Source: Vanilla planifolia (Eukaryota > Streptophyta > Magnoliopsida > Asparagales > Orchidaceae). From it: DNA of 64,000 nucleotides. The number at the start of each line of letters is the position of its first letter. Within the stretch, counting starts at the first letter, position 1. Of this stretch, positions 49,231 to 61,560 are shown piece after piece. The position numbers were made by a program, and so were the translations under genes. Below the pieces are notes generated by a model. The model worked only from the letters and a program-made list of their open reading frames with translations. It did no database searches and was not told the DNA's origin. The DNA is taken from contig CM043874.1 in the NCBI GenBank assembly GCA_023846275.1, positions 23,843,630 to 23,907,629 of the forward strand. The letters are read 5' to 3'.

Positions 49231-51292
49231 TTTATCGAACCATTTGTTCAATGATAAGAGAACTAATATATTATTTTGATAATACCTTTTTTAAGTATTT
49301 TAGATCATTTTTAAGAACTAATAGGTCAATCATGTAGAGAGCTTGATTATTTAACTCAAGTAGCTTAATAGAGATATTTTAATATGAATCATAACTAGTA
49401 CTAAGAAAAACATAAGCTTGAAAATTATAAAGAGAAGATCTTTATAAGTCATCTTATTTTGATATTAGAATGTAAAACCAATGATTTACTTAAAATACTA
49501 AGATTTGGTGAGTTTTAAGCATGAGAGTTAAAGCTTTTCCTAAGACACGCCTTTCATAAATATACACATAACTATGCCTTAATGAATAGTAAAAATAAAG
49601 GTTTTCATGTTCATGACATGATCAAAATTAATAGCTTTTAAAAACTTTAACTAAAACATATCTATATTAATTATATTTGTATGATATCGTTATTGCACAA
49701 TATGATTAAATATTTCTTGAATAAGACAGACTTGGAAATATGTAATCATAAATTATGTTGACTTAATATGATGTTCATACAAGTATGATACACTTATCAC
49801 ACAAATAAAATATATGATTTTCTAGAGAGGCATTTACTTGGGCTTTGAACAATATGATTTGTATAATACGATTTACATATCAAACTTGTATGATCTATGT
49901 CATAGTAGATTAGATAGGGATAGGGTTGAGTGATATATGTATGATATGAGGCTTACAATTTTGTACCTATATGATCTATGATTGTACTAGTAAGATTATA
50001 TTTTTTTTAAAGAATGATATTTAGGGACTTAGGTATTAAGAGTGTCAAAGGTCATTATATAAGTAAAATTCCATTATTTTAGTCATATGATCCTTTATTT
50101 TTTGTGAAAGTAGTATATGAGAATGGCATTGTACACATACCATTCTTGTCATCTCATTTTATAATCTTGTGAAAGAATTTACGAGATGAAAATTAGGATT
50201 TAAGGAGCTATAATGTTCATACATCTATAATGGTATCACCATATAAATATGATTTGTCAATTTGAGAAATGAATTAATTAGACCTGTCTGATGGAATGCA
50301 TGATCGATATATTGTGTCATCGTGCTTGTATGTTCCTTGCAATAATTAATATGATTAGTTCAAAAATGTTAGTAATGACTAATTTAACTAATATTTAAAA
50401 AACTTTGCTTTAGTAATTTTGGACTATTTTGAGTCATTGGAAAACGTTATAAGCCTTGCAAAATGTGATCCAAATTTATTTGCCAAAGACTATGTTCACA
50501 TACAAATCTTTGTGAAGACCAACACTTTAAAATAATCATTACTATAGAAATGATAACAACAAGGTTATGGGTTATAACCATTAATAATAGCCATTATAAC
50601 CTTTATTTCACATTGAGTTTTATTGCATGTTATTACAAAGTACATTCATTGATACGTAAATTACATATCTTTTCTTTACATTATTATAATCATGTTTAAT
50701 GTGCCTCTTGAATTAATTAATATTGTATTAAAGGACCTTATAATTAGGATTTTGAACTTGGCTTGTTTGTTTGAGTATTAGGAATTTGTATTTTCTCTTT
50801 GTATTAGTTTTTTAATCAAATGTAAGGTTTTTTAGCTCAATGTTTTGTAGGGTCCTTCGACCCATTGTTGTAAGAGCTTTTATGCAAATGTCTTATGTCC
50901 TTTGGCTTGGTGATTGTACGATCCTTTGAGCCAATGCATAGTGACTTTTGATTGGATGATTGTAGGCACTTTTGGGCTAACGTGTAGGGTCCTTTAGCTC
51001 AAATTATGATTTTGGCCAACCCACTTTTGCAAAAAGGCATTCATTATTATTTTTTTATCTTTTTTGCTGAGGGTGAATCTATTCAAGTTTGAATTGAATC
51101 ACATAAAAATCTTTTATTTATCTTTCATTATTTCATCGTTACACAAATGTTTCTAAAGTTAACAAATATTCTAGAAAAGTTTTTTTAAAAGCCTTTAAGA
51201 AAAGAAAAAGACTTTGATTACAATACATCTAAGAATGGTAAAGTTTGTGGTTTTCACCTCCCCGTTTGTGTGGATATCATGCTCTTACATTT
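49230..51292 (-). repeat. Family A long LTR-like repeat, inverted complete copy (A3)
   Basis: The reverse complement of this stretch can be followed along the tandem copies from end to end. The gtaagagcatgatatccac border (51,268-51,286) pairs with 'gtgggaatatgatgtcca' (54,381). 'ggcacattaaacatgatt' (minus, near 50,704) pairs with 'ggcacactactgatgtac' (54,932). 'tgtatgaacattatagctcc' (near 50,224) pairs with 'tgtatgaataatataactct' (55,318). 'tgatcatgtcatgaacatg' (near 49,625) pairs with 'tgattatgtcatacacatg' (55,990). The end 'caaatggttcgata' is near 49,240. A TGGTATTAAAA word at 51,300-51,310, just outside the right border, resembles a primer-binding site. It suggests that the LTR sense is the plus strand here. 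Confidence 0.72.
50800..51012 (-). repeat. Minisatellite of about 24 bp inside family A copy A3
   Basis: On the minus strand eight to nine units follow one another, each starting 'CTAAAGGACCCTACA' or a variant: 'gctaaaggaccctacacgtt', 'ccaaaagtgcctacaatc', 'tcaaaagtcactatgcattg', 'ctcaaaggatcgtacaatc', 'gccaaaggacataag', 'ataaaagctcttacaacaat', 'tcgaaggaccctacaaaac' and 'gctaaaaaaccttacattt'. Unit length is 21-25 bases. The same array occurs in copies A1 and A2. Confidence 0.8.
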
Positions 51293-52180
51293 CCATTAAT
51301 TGGTATTAAAATGTGTCTTCTAATGTCTAATTAACATAGATAAGATCCTCTTTGAGTGATGAGTGTGCTTCTTTGAGTGAGGGGTGCCTTCACATTATCA
51401 TCCCTTGTTTGATGGGAAACTTTATTTTGTATTGCAAAAATCAAATGCATATTTTATTGAAACAATTGATATTGAATTATGCAATATTTTTTAAAAAGAT
51501 TTTGTTTTTCCTTGTAAAAAGCTTGGTAATAGGTTTTTTAAAAAGTCCTTGGATGTCACTTGAAGAAAAATGGCATATGTAACTTAATTATTGTGCTTCA
51601 AATATAATTCATTGTGGATTACCAAAAAGTTGAATTTTAATGTATTCTAATTTTTAATATTGCTCATGATGGTTGGTTGGAATGATGCATAGACTTTTTA
51701 TGAGAATAGAGAAAACAATGAAATTTCTTTGGATATTAAACTTACAAATTCAAGTCAACTTGTTCCTTGCATTTTATAACACACTTCTTGTATTCATGCA
51801 ATAATAAGAATAGTTCTATAAAAAAAAGAGAGATTTGGCTTTTATTGCAATTATCTTAAATTAGATGGAAATTGAAACCAATGGTGTTTTAATTCCAATT
51901 TCCTAAAAGTATTGAATACTTAAAGTATTAGATATTTGTTTTGATAAAGGAATTCCTTAAATAAAGAGTAAGGTAAGTGATTCTAATGTGTTTTTATTAA
52001 AGTAATTATTATCAACAAAGGTTTGTGATTCAATGTATGCATTCTTCTTAAGAAAATAAAATGAATTTTTAGTCAAGTACTACCTTGGAGGATTAGTGAT
52101 CTATCTACATGATGTTCTCACCTCGAGCCATTAATATTAGACCTTTTCAAAGTAGCTATAATGGAAGTAAAATTATGATA
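51293..52180. other. AT-rich DNA right of family A copy A3
   Basis: This would be the internal region of a plus-strand element if the word TGGTATTAAAA at 51,300 is its primer-binding site. No gag or other motif was recognised. An open frame at 51,352-51,582 has no family features. Confidence 0.4.
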
Positions 52181-52905
52181 ATGGCTAGGAAATATGAAAG
52201 AAGGAAAAGGAGAATAGGACTTTTGTGATAAGATTGAATTTTCTAAGAAGCTTTTCTTCAAATGGTTCTAAATTCATTAAGTTCTAATTCCTAAAATTCT
52301 AAATTTTTCATACATTTTTTTACTCCTAAAGGTTTGGATACAATATCTTATCATAAATCAAAAACATGTAATTTTGATAAAAATATAAAAATTCTTCAAT
52401 TTTTTAAATTTTACAAATTTTAAAAAATCTGGCTTGATGTCACACTTGTCCCCTATAGCTTGAGCCTCTATATGTTGGGCTTAGTCAGTGCACTACAGGA
52501 CATGCTCCAAAGTGCTTGCAACAAGCCTCCACACTCGACCTAGTACATAGCTCCTACTGCTTCATGTTATGTTGACAATTTTTGTTATTTTGTCTCCTTA
52601 ATTGTTTTCTCCATTTTGAATTCAATAAGCTTGGATTTGATCTCCTAATCAATTAGTTAAAAACAAAGCTGAGGCTTAGTTTTATTAACAAGTTCGAAGT
52701 GAACATTAGTGACAAAGTGAATTATTTTATAACTTTTATCTTTTTTTCATAAAATAATAAAAATATCACTAAAGATTTTGTAGTCCAATAATTTAAATCT
52801 ATTAAGAACTTTATTTGGATGTTAATATTAATTTGATAATTAATTAAAGGGAGCTATCATAATTTCAAAGAATTGTTAAGATTGTGTGTGTTAATTCTTC
52901 ATAGC
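52181..52905 (+). repeat. Family D dispersed repeat, copy 2
   Basis: This pairs with 16,321-17,190. Shared blocks are 'gaaggaaaaggagaatagga' to 'aagattgaattttct' near 52,201-52,245, 'aaacatgtaattttgataaa' near 52,362, and 'ctcctactgcttcatgttat' near 52,550. 'gtctccttaattgttttctc' follows. It lacks the TA array and part of the CATGTG-rich segment of copy 1. Confidence 0.62.
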
Positions 52906-54380
52906 AATTGGGTGAATCATATATCATTTTTGTATTTATTATGAATTAGTTATTGATATAATATTAGAATGGTTCTATAAGAAGCCTTATTAAAAAAAAG
53001 CATCATTCTCCAATGTGTGGGCATAAGTGTCATGGAATAATTCATTTGGGTTTAAAGTAAGGAAATTGATGTAATCAAAATAATATTAAGTTTGTAATAA
53101 TAATTTGCATGTTGCATCAGTTTTTTAAAAATGTATTTTGATGTCAAGCCTAAGAACACAATCTTTCCAAATGAGGGAGTTATGTTTTAAAATTTAGTCC
53201 AATTGGAATTGTAATTTGGTAAAGTAAAGTTGAAGGATTAAAATTGCTTCTTAGATTAAAATGGTTTAAAAAGAGGGAATTGCATTAGTGTAGTTCAATG
53301 AATAACCACTTCAAAAGTGAATCAACAAGAGAAAATGAAAGTGAAATTTAGAAATTTCAAAGCTATTGTAAATTTTGAGAATAAAACTTTAATAGAAGTG
53401 GACAAAATATAATATTTCTAGGTTACTCAAGACATGCTTTTATCTAAGTGCCTTTTTATTTTATGTTATGTCATGTATTTGATGCAATACTTTGAAGTTT
53501 TTCAAATATTTCAAATAAGAGTAATTTATGAGAGCACTTGTTGAGTTGAATTTAATGATTGCTAGTTCATTAAAATGAAATGTTATTTAATAACTAAATA
53601 AATTATTGAAAGAATAATAGAGATAACAAAATGTTAGTAACAAAAATGCTATAGTGAAAAAATTTTAAAATTATCAAATGAAATTTAAAAGTTGAAGTGA
53701 GGTTTAGTTAAGAAGAGTGTGAACAGGTGGACTTTATAAAAAAGAAGTATGATGATTATTTGAGGCCATTTATTTTAACAATGATGTAAGCAATATGTGA
53801 TTATCAAATCCTAATTTTTAATAAAAATAAGACAATTTGTATGTACGAGATGTTGTGAGAAAGGATTAGGCTCTTGTTCTTATTTGTAGTTAAATTGACA
53901 AAGAAAGTTTGATAGAGATTGAAAAGAATTCCAACAGTGGAGAAGGAGAAGAGATCCTAATTAAGAGCAATTGTTTCATAAGAGATCAAAGGAAAGAGAA
54001 TGGAAAAAGCGAGCTCTTAAAATTTTAACATGAAATTGTTATTTCCGTTGATTTTAGACCAAACGTTATTCTTAGATTTGGTTTTAAAATAATTTTGAGT
54101 TATTTCTATGACTTTTACTTGTCTTCAACCTATAAGCCTAGCTTTATGAGGATTTGAAGCTTATAATCTACCATTGTTACTATTCTTAAGATTCTTGTAA
54201 CTTAATCATCTAATACAATTGACTATATCAAATGACCCAGTAGATTGTATCAAACAACCTGATCAAGCTATGCACTCATGAAAGAAGAAGGAATAATTGA
54301 TTGGATGATTTGATTAATCATCAATATGCTAGGTATGGACAATACGAAAGCTAAAGACATGACGATCCTATTTGTGTAAT
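52906..54380. other. AT-rich DNA without recognised content
   Basis: No assignable protein or shared repeat. A purine-rich plus-strand patch at 53,920-54,020 (gagaaggagaagagatcc) is the only compositional outlier. Confidence 0.4.
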
Positions 54381-54667
54381 GTGGGAATATGATGTCCATA
54401 TAAGAGAGATGAATTATTCAAATCAAAAATTTAAACAACCTCAATTATATTAAAATAGAAGTCTTTTATACTCTTAATGACTCTTGTAAAACTTATTTTA
54501 AAAAATAATGTTAGCTTTGAAAATGTTTTGTGTGAAAGAATAAAAATAATATAAACTGATACTTTTATGTATTTTTAACCAAACTCAAATTTACATCTTC
54601 CTAACTAAAAGTTTAAACAAAAACATTGAATGTCTTCTATAACAGTAGATAAAAAAAATTCTACATC

Positions 54668-54860
54668 AGACCAAAAGACTTTACAAATATGAGACTAGAA
54701 GATCCTACACATTACCCAAAAAGCATACAATCACCTGGTCAAAAGACTTTATAATATTGGCCCAATAATGTCCATAATATTAGGTCAAAAGATCCTACAA
54801 ATCAATGGGCTAAAAGACCCTACACTATGACAAAAAGATTAATACAAAGATCAAATGCAA
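54668..54860 (+). repeat. Minisatellite of about 24 bp in A1
   Basis: Units such as 'caaaagactttacaaatatg', 'agaagatcctacacattac', 'tcaaaagatcctacaaatc' and 'ctaaaagaccctacactat' repeat about every 21-27 bases, eight times. The consensus is roughly YCAAAAGAYCCTACAA plus 8 variable bases. Confidence 0.8.
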
Positions 54861-56160
54861 AGTCCCATAATAAGACAAAAAATACAAAGCTTAATTAAAT
54901 GTTTTATAACCCAAACATAGTTTAAAAAAGGGGCACACTACTGATGTACTAAAAAAATGAAAAGTAAATAATTACTAATCTCAATGAATATAGAACATAT
55001 GAAGGTAAGGAATGTGATTTATGCTTGAATCTCATAAGCTTTCAATTTACTTCTCTTAAAAATGATGTTTTTGATATGTAGTTCTTCACAAAGATATGTA
55101 AATAAAGATTAAACTTTAATCTAATGTTTGGATCCCTTTATATAAGCATTTGCAAGCTCTCCTAAATAACACTTAAAGGTATATATTACTCTTTCCTATA
55201 AACTAATAAAACTAGTTATTACTTATTATTCTAATTGATTGTAATGTACAATTCAATGGATTAGTTCATTTATCAACTCATAAATGCTTGAACTTATATG
55301 ATGAGTATATCATAAATGTATGAATAATATAACTCTTTCATGTCTACTTTTTCATCTCTCAAATTTTATAGGATTGTATAATATGATGACATTAACAATT
55401 ATCGTATAAGGACTTATTAGCATACACCCTCTTTGTACATAAATAATTATATTCATATGAAAAGGAGATCATTCTTATGAAGCAAATCAACTCACTCAAA
55501 GCCTAAGTCTTAAATTATATGTCTATAAAAAAATGGCATCATACTAGTACAAAATAATTATCATACTGATACGACACAGCTTGCTCATAGCTTATGTACT
55601 CAACTATCAATAACCAATTAAATTTATTATACTTGTATAAAATATATATTAGACTTATGTAATAATACAAATTTTAAATAGAATTAACATTTCTTAGACA
55701 ATCACCATGTCTGATCTTACTAAAAAACAAATCATACAAATATAATGATTATTATCATATTGTTGAAGAGCAAGGTCAAAAACTCAATTAGCACTACTCA
55801 AGAAATAATAGTTATATGATAAAGGCATCGTAATATAAATAGCACATTCAACCATCTTAACCTAGGGTTGCCCATTACAAACTCTTTGTTTGACCCTAAG
55901 AATAATATGTCATATTATATAATGAAGATATCATACAAGTACTATTGGTACAAATATCTTCACTTAGAGTTTTTGAAAATTATAAAAGTTGATTATGTCA
56001 TACACATGCAAACCTATATTGTTAGTATTCATTAAGATATATTTACATGTAAGTAAATATGTATGAAATACATTCCTTAAACTAATCCATAAATGTGTAC
56101 ATAAATAATTTTTAAAAATATTTATCTCACACTCAAAACTAAACTAAATCCTAATGTCTT

Positions 56161-56544
56161 AAGATAAATTGTTATAAGCTTATATTTAAAAACTAAGAAA
56201 AATACTCATTAAAGATCTTCTTATTTTGTTCTAGCTTGTGTTTCTCTTAGTATCAATTATAATTAATGTATTGTTATGCTCCTTGAGTTAAGTTATTAAA
56301 CTTTTCATATAACTGACTTATTTGATCATAAAATGTATGTTTTGAAACACTTAAGATAAATTGTTATAAGCTTATTTTTAAAAACTAAAAACAGATACTC
56401 ATTAAAGGTTTTTTTTATTTTGTTCAAGTTTGTGTTTTTTCTAGTATCAATTATAATTAATATGTTAAGCTTATTGAGTCAAATGATTAAACTTTTTACA
56501 TGATTGACTTATTTGATCATAAAATATATGTTTTGAAACACTTA
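56161..56544 (+). repeat. Nested 192-bp tandem duplication in A1
   Basis: 'aagataaattgttataagct' starts at 56,161 and again at 56,353. Both units run through 'tactcattaaag', 'tcaattataattaat' and 'tgacttatttgatcataaaa' to 'gttttgaaacactta'. Copy A2 has one unit (58,379-58,575), which explains why A1 is about 190 bp longer. Confidence 0.92.
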
Positions 56545-56598
56545 TAGCAAAATATTAATAAAAAACATAATGATTTTATTAGAATCAAACTAATGGTG

Positions 56599-58632
56599 TG
56601 ATGTCCATATAAGAAACAGATCAATTATTCAAATAAAAAATTTAAACAACCTCAACTATATTTAAATAGAAGTCTTTTATACTCTTAATGACTCTTGTAA
56701 AACCTTTTTTAAAAAATAATGTTAGCATTGAAAATGCTTTGTGTGAAAGAAAAAAAATAATATACACTAATACTTTTATGTAGTTTTATCCAAACTTAAA
56801 TTTACATCTAACTAAAAGTTTAAACAAAAACACTGAATGTCTTTTGTAAAAGTAGGTAGATAAAAATTCTACATCAAACCAAAAGACTCTACAAGTATGA
56901 TGCTAGAAGATCCTACACATTACCCAAAGAGCCTACAATCACCTGGTCAAAAGATCTTATAATATTAGCCCAATAATGTCCATAATATTGAATGAAAAGG
57001 TCTTATAGATCAATGGGCTAAAAGACCTTATACTATGACAAAAAATCAACACAAAGATCAAATGCAAAGACCTATAATAAAACAAAAAAATTGCAAAATT
57101 TAATTACAAGATCTTATAACCCAAATATTATTTAAAAAAGGGGCACACTAGTGATGTAGTAAAAAAATGAAAAGTAAATTCTTACTAATCTCAATGAATA
57201 CAGAACATATGAAGGTTAGGAATGTGATCTATGCTTGAATCTCACAAGCTTTCAATTTACTTCTCTTTAAAATGATGTTCTTAATGTGTAGTTCTTCACA
57301 AAGATATGTAAATAAAAATTAAAATTTAATCTAATGTTTAGATCCCTTTATATAAGCATTTGTAAGCTCTCTTAAATAACACTTAAATGTATATATTACT
57401 CTTTCTTAAAAACTAATAAAACTAGTTGTTACTCATTATTCTGAATTGATTGTAATGTATAATTCAATAGATTACTTCATTTATCAACTCATAAACGCTT
57501 GAACTTATATGATGAGTACATCATAAATATATGAATAATATAACTCTTTCATGTCTACTTTTTTATCTCTCAGGTTTTATAAGATTGTATAATATAATGA
57601 CATTGATCATTATTGTATAATAACTTATTAGCATACACCCTCTTTGTATATAAATAATTATATTCATATGAAAAGGAGATCATATTTATATGAAGCAAAT
57701 CAACTTACTCAAAGCCTAAGTCTCAAATTGTATATCTATAAAAAAAATGGCATCGTATTAGCACAAAATATATATCATACTGATACGACATAGCTTGCTC
57801 ATAGCTTATGTCCTTAACTATCAATAATCAATTAAATTTATTATACTTGTATAAAATATATATTATGCTTATACAAAAATACAAATTTTAAATCAAATTA
57901 ACATTGTCTGATGATCACCATGTTTGATCTTATTGGAAAACAAGTCATACAAATATGATGGTTATTATTATATCGTTGAAGAGCATAACCTCAAAAACTC
58001 AATTAACACTTCTCAATAAATAATAGTTATATGATAAGAGCATCGTAGTATGAATGGCACATTCAACTTTCTTAACCTAGGGTTGCCCTTTACAAAGTCT
58101 TTGTTTGACCCCAAGAATAATAAGTCATATTATACAATGAAGATATCATAAAAGTACTATTAGTACAAATATCTTCACTTAGAGTTTTTGAAAGTTGTAA
58201 AAGTTGATCATGTCATGCATATGCAAACCTATATAATTAGTGTGCATTAAGATATATTTATATGTAAGTAAATATGTATGAAATACATTCCTTAAATTAA
58301 TCCATAAATGAGTCCATGAATAATTTTTAAAAATATTTATCTCTCACACTCAAAACCAAACTAAATCCTAATGTCTCAAGATAAATTATTATAAGCTTAT
58401 AATTAAAAACTAAAAAAAGATACTCATTAAAGGTATTTTTTTTTATTTTGTTTAAGTTTGTGTTTCTCCTAGTATCAATTATAATTAACATGTTAATCTT
58501 CTTGAGTCAAGTGATTAAACTTTTTACATGATTTACTTATTTGATCATAAAATATATGTTTTTGAAACACTTATAGAAAAGTATTAATAAAAAACACAAT
58601 TATTTTATTAGAATCAAACTAATGGTATAAGG
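56599..58632 (+). repeat. Family A long LTR-like repeat, tandem copy 2 (A2)
   Basis: This starts 'gatgtccatataagaaac' at 56,600 and ends at 'gaatcaaactaatggtat' near 58,611-58,628, about 2.02 kb. It follows A1 with no spacer. It carries the same internal minisatellite (56,878-57,060). The A1-A2 junction has lost the terminal bases seen in other copies (no TGTGGGAATAT before GATGTCC). Confidence 0.92.
56878..57060 (+). repeat. Minisatellite of about 24 bp in A2
   Basis: This is the same array as in A1 (for example 'ccaaaagactctacaagtat', 'tcaaaagatcttataatatt', 'ctaaaagaccttatactatg'), with unit order preserved. Confidence 0.8.
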
Positions 58633-60480
58633 ACCAAGAGTTCAACACTCTTTGTATTGATTCGATTACCCAACTAAGGTTTAGGTAATTTGATCTTTGG
58701 GATTATATAATCTAATCTGCATGTAAAATGATATAATCTAAGGCAATAAAATGCATATTTTAGAAATTTTGAAAATTCTAAAAAAATTATAATAAAATAA
58801 ATTTGTAAAAGTGGAATTTATGTTTGAAAATTTAACAAATTAGAAAGCTAAGTGATAAATCAAAATATGAATTTTAGGTGGTTGGCAAGAAAAGAATGGA
58901 AATTAAGTTAAAAAATTAAGATAGATAAACTAAACAAATATATATGTTGTTGTTTATGTTGTTTGTAAATTTTTATTTGTTGTTAATGAAATTTTTTGTT
59001 CTTTTAGTCATATTATAATCTTACTTCGATTGTAACTTATAGAGATTGTGCTTTTATATGTGATATGGATATGCATTATTAGTTATGTTCCTTATGATGA
59101 TAGCTTGTCATCATCATTTTGTCATTTAATTATTATGGTTATACAAAGGAATGTTGTAATGTCTATGTTGATGTTATAGCATATTATTGATCTAAAAACA
59201 ATGTAAATGTGGCAAATTGCTTACTAGCAATATGGTGTGATACGAAAAGTTGTGATGTGAGGGAAAGCATATGAAATCAAGTCCATGGCATTCTATTTTG
59301 CTTAATATAAATGTGATAACAATGGTATTATGTTAATTTTCAAACTATGGTTAAAATCTCAAACTCGAAATATTGTGATGATAAATGGTATATGTTATGG
59401 CTTTAACCAAATAGTAATAATCACTATTAGTCATTGTGCTAATACAATATTTGTAGTGTTTGTATGAGAGATGATTGAATAGTTGGATAAAAAAACATAT
59501 CTCCAATGAATAAGATGTGACATATCATAGTATGAGGAGGCATGACAAGTATAACACTCCGTAAATATGTGGTTTTTGTCTTTAGACATGTTTATGAGAA
59601 AATAATGAATTGTTAACCTTCCAGGTAAGGGATAAAACTCATTGTGTGGGTGAGCACCCTCAAGTGAATGTGATTATAGCATGTAATAATGATATATTGA
59701 AAATAGAATTTTGTATAAAAAACTACATAAAACTTTAAATGAAATTGTATAAATGAATTGTGTTATAAGTTTCTATTACATAGATTTCTTATGTTATATT
59801 ATTTAGTAGGATGAGAGTGATTTAATTACATTCTATTTTTATTATTGAAATATGCTTTATATCGCATTATTTTTTTCTTAGTCAATGGTTGGTTAATATC
59901 AATTTAATTTATATTAGTACAAATTGTCTATGTATACATGATAAGTAGAGTAACCATCTTAAGTAATAGATCTTCTGCTAGATGAGAGTGTGAACCTTTA
60001 TAAATGATCTTAAAAAATTTAATGTAAGTAAATTTATGGGCATGTTATTTTTAAGTATTTACTATACATACAAGATGCTATTATTTAATAATTTTCATTC
60101 ATATGATATACTATTATGATTTTATGATTTTTCATATAGAATTACATTTTATATGATCATCCAACAAATTTAGTATATATAAACCTCACTTAATTAGTTT
60201 TACCCTAACTATACTCCTATAAAACAGATCAAGCTTTAATACATCAACTTTACTTTCATCATTATCAAACCATAAAATGTGCTAAATTCTATCTTTTCAC
60301 TTTCAATGTTCTAAATATTTTATATTGATAGAAGCCTTCTTAAGATTCCTAACATTAGTATTTTTGACATGTCATTTGCTGGCCTACATAGATGTGAAGT
60401 CATTTTCTTTACTGTTAAACCTATTAACTATTAAATTAGTAATGTCAAATGATGTTACAATTTGTTTAAAATATCCTTTT
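58633..60480. other. AT-rich DNA without recognised content
   Basis: No coding, RNA or repeat signal that I can support. Confidence 0.4.
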
Positions 60481-61560
60481 TATTCTCGTTGGTAAATATT
60501 GACTTAACACCGTTTTTATTTATGCAATTCCATGCGGTATCTCAAGCTAAACTTTGCCATCTAAGGCCAAACGCATGTTTTGAAATATGATTTAAGAAAT
60601 GATGAAATATTTTAAACTTTGATTAATTGAATTTTAAGCTTCATAAATTATTTCAAAAAATTGTTTTTCTTTTTTTGTTCAATTTTTATAACATTTTTTT
60701 CTCTCATTTAAAGCAAACTTACCATCATTCTCATCATGTAGCTCCTAGACAAGTTTTAAAATTGTTGTTTTGATTCAGTTTTGGTCATGTATCTCAAGAT
60801 TTGGTTTATATAGTTTTTATAATATTGATACTTTGGGTTTTTTTTTATTTATTTTTAATTATATTTAATTTTTTATTGCTTTTAAAAAATATTAAAAATA
60901 ATGAAGTTTAAAATATAATGAAAATTAAAAAATAATTTCAATAAAAATCGAAACTGACACCTCAACCAAAGCTAATAAAAAACTGCTATAGCATTCTAAA
61001 CCAAATTTTCAATGATAACTTGAACCGGTTCCTAACATTTCTAGATTCGATTTGAACTGGTTAATAGTGAAATCGATGAGTTCAGCTGGAATGGATGAGC
61101 ATGATGAATAAACTACCAACTCTATATTTATATAATATTAACAATTAGAAAAATGTTTGCGCACGTTATCTTTTGTGGGACAGCTCGTTTACTTGGCACG
61201 CAACCCTCACCAACTCCCTGACCCGTCTAGATAACCATAAACAAATGATAAAAACAATAACAACGAGAATATATATATATATATATATATACATGTTTTA
61301 AAAAACTAAGAATTGTTCTAAGGTTCTAGATGATATTAATCAAAATTAGGATGCAAAGGTATATTTGGAAACCTTGGCTGCCAATTAAGTTAAAACTATC
61401 AAAGGAATTGGTCCCAACAGCGAGCCGAATCCTTTCTGATCTTACTATTATGAATAGGCAAATTTAAAATCAAAATTAAAAATTATTTTTTTAATTGTAT
61501 AATTTATAACTTATTTAAGGAAAGAATATAGATTTGACGTTTTTCTACTCAAGAACCTAG
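60481..61560. other. Low-repeat stretch, slightly GC-richer
   Basis: This contains CpG-bearing words ('gtttgcgcacgttatc' near 61,156, 'ctcgtttacttggcacgcaa' near 61,184, 'ccaacagcgagccgaatcc' near 61,412). It also has a paired 'ttgaaccggttcc' (61,020) and 'tttgaactggttaa' (61,051). It resembles gene-flanking DNA, but no exon or core promoter is evident. Confidence 0.35.
61269..61291. repeat. Short (TA)n microsatellite
   Basis: About 11 uninterrupted AT units. Confidence 0.9.

Larger units (their letters stand above)
54381..56598 (+). repeat. Family A long LTR-like repeat, tandem copy 1 (A1)
   Basis: This is the first of two directly abutting copies (period about 2,209 bp, from 'gatgtccata' at 54,391 to the same word at 56,600). 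Similarity to copy 2 is high over the whole length and clearly higher than to A3 or A0. It contains the minisatellite of about 24 bp and a local 192-bp duplication near its right end. There is no coding capacity. The right border reads 'gaatcaaactaatggt'. Confidence 0.92.
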
